15,069 nucleotides of DNA from Methylophilaceae bacterium UBA7525 (GTDB lineage Bacteria; Pseudomonadota; Gammaproteobacteria; Burkholderiales; Methylophilaceae), in NCBI GenBank assembly GCA_002479405.1, contig DLMX01000099.1, positions 9,582-24,650 on the forward strand, read 5' to 3'. Each line of letters starts with the position of its first letter. Position 1 is the stretch's first letter. The notes beneath the pieces were generated by a model. The model ran no database searches. It worked only from the letters and a program-made list of their open reading frames with translations, and was not told where the DNA came from. This document shows positions 13,937-15,069 of the stretch, piece by piece. The translations under genes and the position numbers were made by a program.

Positions 13937-14158
13937 ATGAAGGCCAGGCAGATTGCGAGGCAGTTTTGTGGCTTGGGAGAAGTCCATAGCCAGATCTATG
14001 GACGCCGAGTAAGCCGCGAAAATGACCGCGAGCTGACCGCCCGCACTCGCACAGGTGCAACGCGCCGCCTAATGGATTATCCGGGATTATATTCCCAGCC
14101 AGGAAAGACCGCGAATTCCGGCTTGAATTCAACGTTTTTTGCTCAATATGGTCGATAA
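13937..14158 (+). CDS. Doubtful small ORF in the gpmI-rhodanese gap
   Basis: The ~330 bases between the gpmI and rhodanese genes hold no confident gene. The best candidate is a 73-codon frame with a reasonable GAGGG ribosome site (13926-13930) 6 bases before its ATG. The product is basic, Arg-rich and unlike any family I know, with no membrane segment. An 8-base-pair hairpin lies within it. A 74-codon frame on the other strand is equally unconvincing. I regard the region as mainly regulatory or a decayed repeat. Confidence 0.15.
   Translation: MKARQIARQFCGLGEVHSQIYGRRVSRENDRELTARTRTGATRRLMDYPGLYSQPGKTANSGLNSTFFAQYGR
13982..14003. repeat. Perfect 8-base inverted repeat (hairpin or operator)
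   Basis: GTCCATAG (13982-13989) and CTATGGAC (13996-14003) are exact complements separated by six bases. No T-run follows on either strand, so a terminator is unlikely. It could be a dimeric regulator's site serving the divergent gpmI and rhodanese promoters, or the stem of a small RNA. Confidence 0.45.
14123..14152 (+). promoter_or_regulatory. Possible promoter for rhodanese-grxC
   Basis: TTGAAT (14123-14128) and TATGGT (14147-14152) are 18 bases apart, predicting a start near 14159 and a leader of about 38 bases. GATAAT at 14154-14159 is an alternative -10 without a good -35. Two GAATTC palindromes (14113-14118, 14125-14130) surround the -35. Confidence 0.3.
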
Positions 14159-14196
14159 TGTCGAATTGTTTGCTTAATCAATAAAAGAGGTGTGGT

Positions 14197-14610
14197 GTGG
14201 AGTTCATTACAAATAATGCATTACTGATTGGTTTGGCCGTGGGGTCGGGTCTCATGTTGATCTGGCCAATGTTGCGCACAGGTTCTGGCGGGACTGCCAA
14301 CCTGGCGCCGAGCGAGGCTGTCATTCTGATCAATCGCAACAATCCGCTGGTGCTTGATGTTCGCGACGATGCCGAGTTTGCCAGCGGCCATATAACCGAT
14401 GCCAGACATATTCCCCTGGCCAAATTGAGTGAACGTATCAAGGAGCTCGAAAAGTTCAAGGACAAGCCGATTCTGGTCAATTGCCAGGCCGGTGTTCGTT
14501 CGCTCAAGGCTTGCGATATTCTGCGCAAGCATGAATTCACCAAGTTGCACAATCTGCAAGGCGGGCTTAATGCCTGGATTGCAGCCAAACTGCCGGTCGT
14601 GAAAGGCTGA
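14197..14610 (+). CDS. Membrane-anchored rhodanese-like sulfurtransferase
   Basis: A 137-aa protein with one N-terminal membrane helix (about 7-26, ALLIGLAVGSGLMLIWPML) and a single rhodanese domain (about 37-133). LDVRDDAEFASGHITDARHIPLAKL is the classic CH2 motif. The active loop is CQAGVRS with the sulfur-accepting Cys96. LQGGLNAWIAAKLPV closes the fold. It probably carries persulfide sulfur near the membrane; donor and acceptor are unknown. It starts with GTG, supported by AGAGG (14186-14190) 6 bases upstream. It is followed after 2 bases by grxC and then secB, an arrangement found across beta- and gammaproteobacteria (YibN-GrxC-SecB). It is equivalent to E. coli YibN in size, anchor and position. 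Confidence 0.93.
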   Translation: MEFITNNALLIGLAVGSGLMLIWPMLRTGSGGTANLAPSEAVILINRNNPLVLDVRDDAEFASGHITDARHIPLAKLSERIKELEKFKDKPILVNCQAGVRSLKACDILRKHEFTKLHNLQGGLNAWIAAKLPVVKG

Positions 14611-14612
14611 TC

Positions 14613-14867
14613 GTGGCCAATGTCGTCATGTATACCAGCGCCTACTGCCCCTATTGCATGAATGCAGAGCGCTTGCTGGCCAACAAGGGCGTGACCGTCA
14701 ACAAGATACGCGTCGATCTGGAACCGGAGCAGCGCGTCATCATGATGGAAAAGACCGGCCGCCGGACCGTGCCTCAGATTTATATCGACGACCGGCATAT
14801 CGGCGGTTTCGATGATCTGCGTGCGTTGGATCTGGCTGGCGGCCTTGATCCGTTGCTGGCCGGATAG
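14613..14867 (+). CDS. grxC: Glutaredoxin 3
   Basis: An 84-aa thioredoxin-fold protein using glutathione to reduce disulfides and mixed disulfides in the cytoplasm. The dithiol active site CPYC is at residues 12-15 (YTSAYCPYCMNAERLL). The cis-proline motif is in RTVPQIYID, and the glutathione-binding GGFDDLRAL follows, all canonical. Length matches GrxC (82-85 aa). The GTG start lies 2 bases after the rhodanese stop, so translation is likely coupled. A hairpin that may end transcription follows about 80 bases after the stop, separating it from secB. Confidence 0.96.
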   Translation: MANVVMYTSAYCPYCMNAERLLANKGVTVNKIRVDLEPEQRVIMMEKTGRRTVPQIYIDDRHIGGFDDLRALDLAGGLDPLLAG

Positions 14868-14945
14868 CAGGTTTTTGAAGGCTGCATAATGGTGCAGTTT
14901 CAAAAGCGCAGCATAAGAAGATAGAATAACGGATTAATCTTTCTG

Positions 14946-14975
14946 CGGCTCACCGGATTTTCACCGGAGCCGTTT
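14946..14975 (+). terminator. Likely intrinsic terminator or attenuator between grxC and secB
   Basis: CGGCT-CA-CCGG (14946-14956) pairs with CCGG-AGCCG (14964-14972) across a 7-base loop, giving a nine-pair GC-rich stem with a two-base bulge. Only three T residues follow, then AAC, so termination may be partial. It would reduce read-through from rhodanese-grxC into secB. No strong promoter for secB is visible in the remaining ~35 bases. Confidence 0.5.
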
Positions 14976-15010
14976 AACTCAGCACTCAGCGTGCGTAAAT
15001 AGGAATTGTC

Positions 15011-15069
15011 ATGGCAGAAGAGAACCAAGCAGCAGCACAGCAGCAACAGGAAGCCGTTTTCGGTATCGA
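15011..15069 (+). CDS. secB: Protein-export chaperone SecB, N-terminal fragment
   Basis: Only the first 19 codons lie in the window; the gene runs off the right edge. The product begins MAEENQAAAQQQQEAVFGI, which fits the Gln-rich, variable start of betaproteobacterial SecB just before its conserved core. The identification rests mainly on position, because the grxC-secB pairing is widespread in proteobacteria. SecB is a tetrameric cytoplasmic chaperone that keeps precursors unfolded and delivers them to SecA. AGGAA (15001-15005) lies 5 bases before the ATG. Confidence 0.75.
   Translation, partial: MAEENQAAAQQQQEAVFGI

Noticed and set aside
14880..14905. CTGCA...TGCAG inverted repeat after grxC, considered as a terminator.
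   Set aside because: Only five pairs and a short T-run. The GC-rich hairpin at 14946-14975 is a better candidate.

Overview
The window reads as betaproteobacterial chromosome, but it appears to be stitched from two sources. Bases 1 to about 1,930 are very GC-rich: single 60-base lines I counted run about 60-80 % G+C. They hold the end of a metal ABC-transporter permease, hslV, a YcgR/PilZ gene and the first ~65 codons of hslU, an order I associate with Rhodocyclales-like genomes. From about 1,930 to the end the DNA is moderately GC-rich (the lines I counted are 50-57 %), with more A/T-ending codons. The gene content there suggests a Gallionellaceae/Nitrosomonadales-type bacterium (inference from gene order and protein style; no search was possible).

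The join lies inside one open reading frame (1744-2673). Its first part is HslU. From the Walker A motif onward it is the C-terminal AAA+ module of ClpB. The frame is intact and the fusion point is structurally sensible. The composition changes at exactly the same place, and GPTGVGKTE is a motif both families share. A chimeric assembly joined on a short shared word is therefore the leading explanation, and a true hslU::clpB recombinant is the exciting alternative.

Downstream layout: a Tyr/Trp-rich lipoprotein gene (+), then a short intergenic element with CACAGAG-type inverted repeats and possible 8-bp target duplications. Next is a minus-strand gene fusing a cyclic-nucleotide-binding domain to an AI-2E-family membrane protein. 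A divergent intergenic region follows, leading into a long plus-strand run: yjbQ, a LysM/L,D-transpeptidase, a Tat-exported YcbK-like (DUF882) peptidase, a thiopurine methyltransferase, an LsrG-like monooxygenase-fold protein, an iron-type alcohol dehydrogenase, a possible 62-aa coupled ORF and a VIT1/CCC1-type metal transporter.

Convergent to this run is a minus-strand operon gpmI - envC-like - GDSL esterase lipoprotein, joining glycolysis to cell-wall splitting. Divergent from gpmI, after about 330 bases without a confident gene, is the membrane-anchored rhodanese - grxC - secB cluster, cut off by the window end. Envelope themes recur: peptidoglycan cross-linking, a DD/LD-peptidase-like protein, an amidase activator and lipoproteins. 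Redox/sulfur genes (rhodanese, glutaredoxin) and metal handling (VIT) surround them.

I found no rRNA, tRNA, CRISPR array, transposase or phage gene. I did not identify a convincing new multi-gene system. The items most worth a second look are the HslU/ClpB hybrid frame, the cNMP-AI-2E fusion, the metal-ligand substitution in the alcohol dehydrogenase, the coupled small ORF and the repeat-like intergenic elements.
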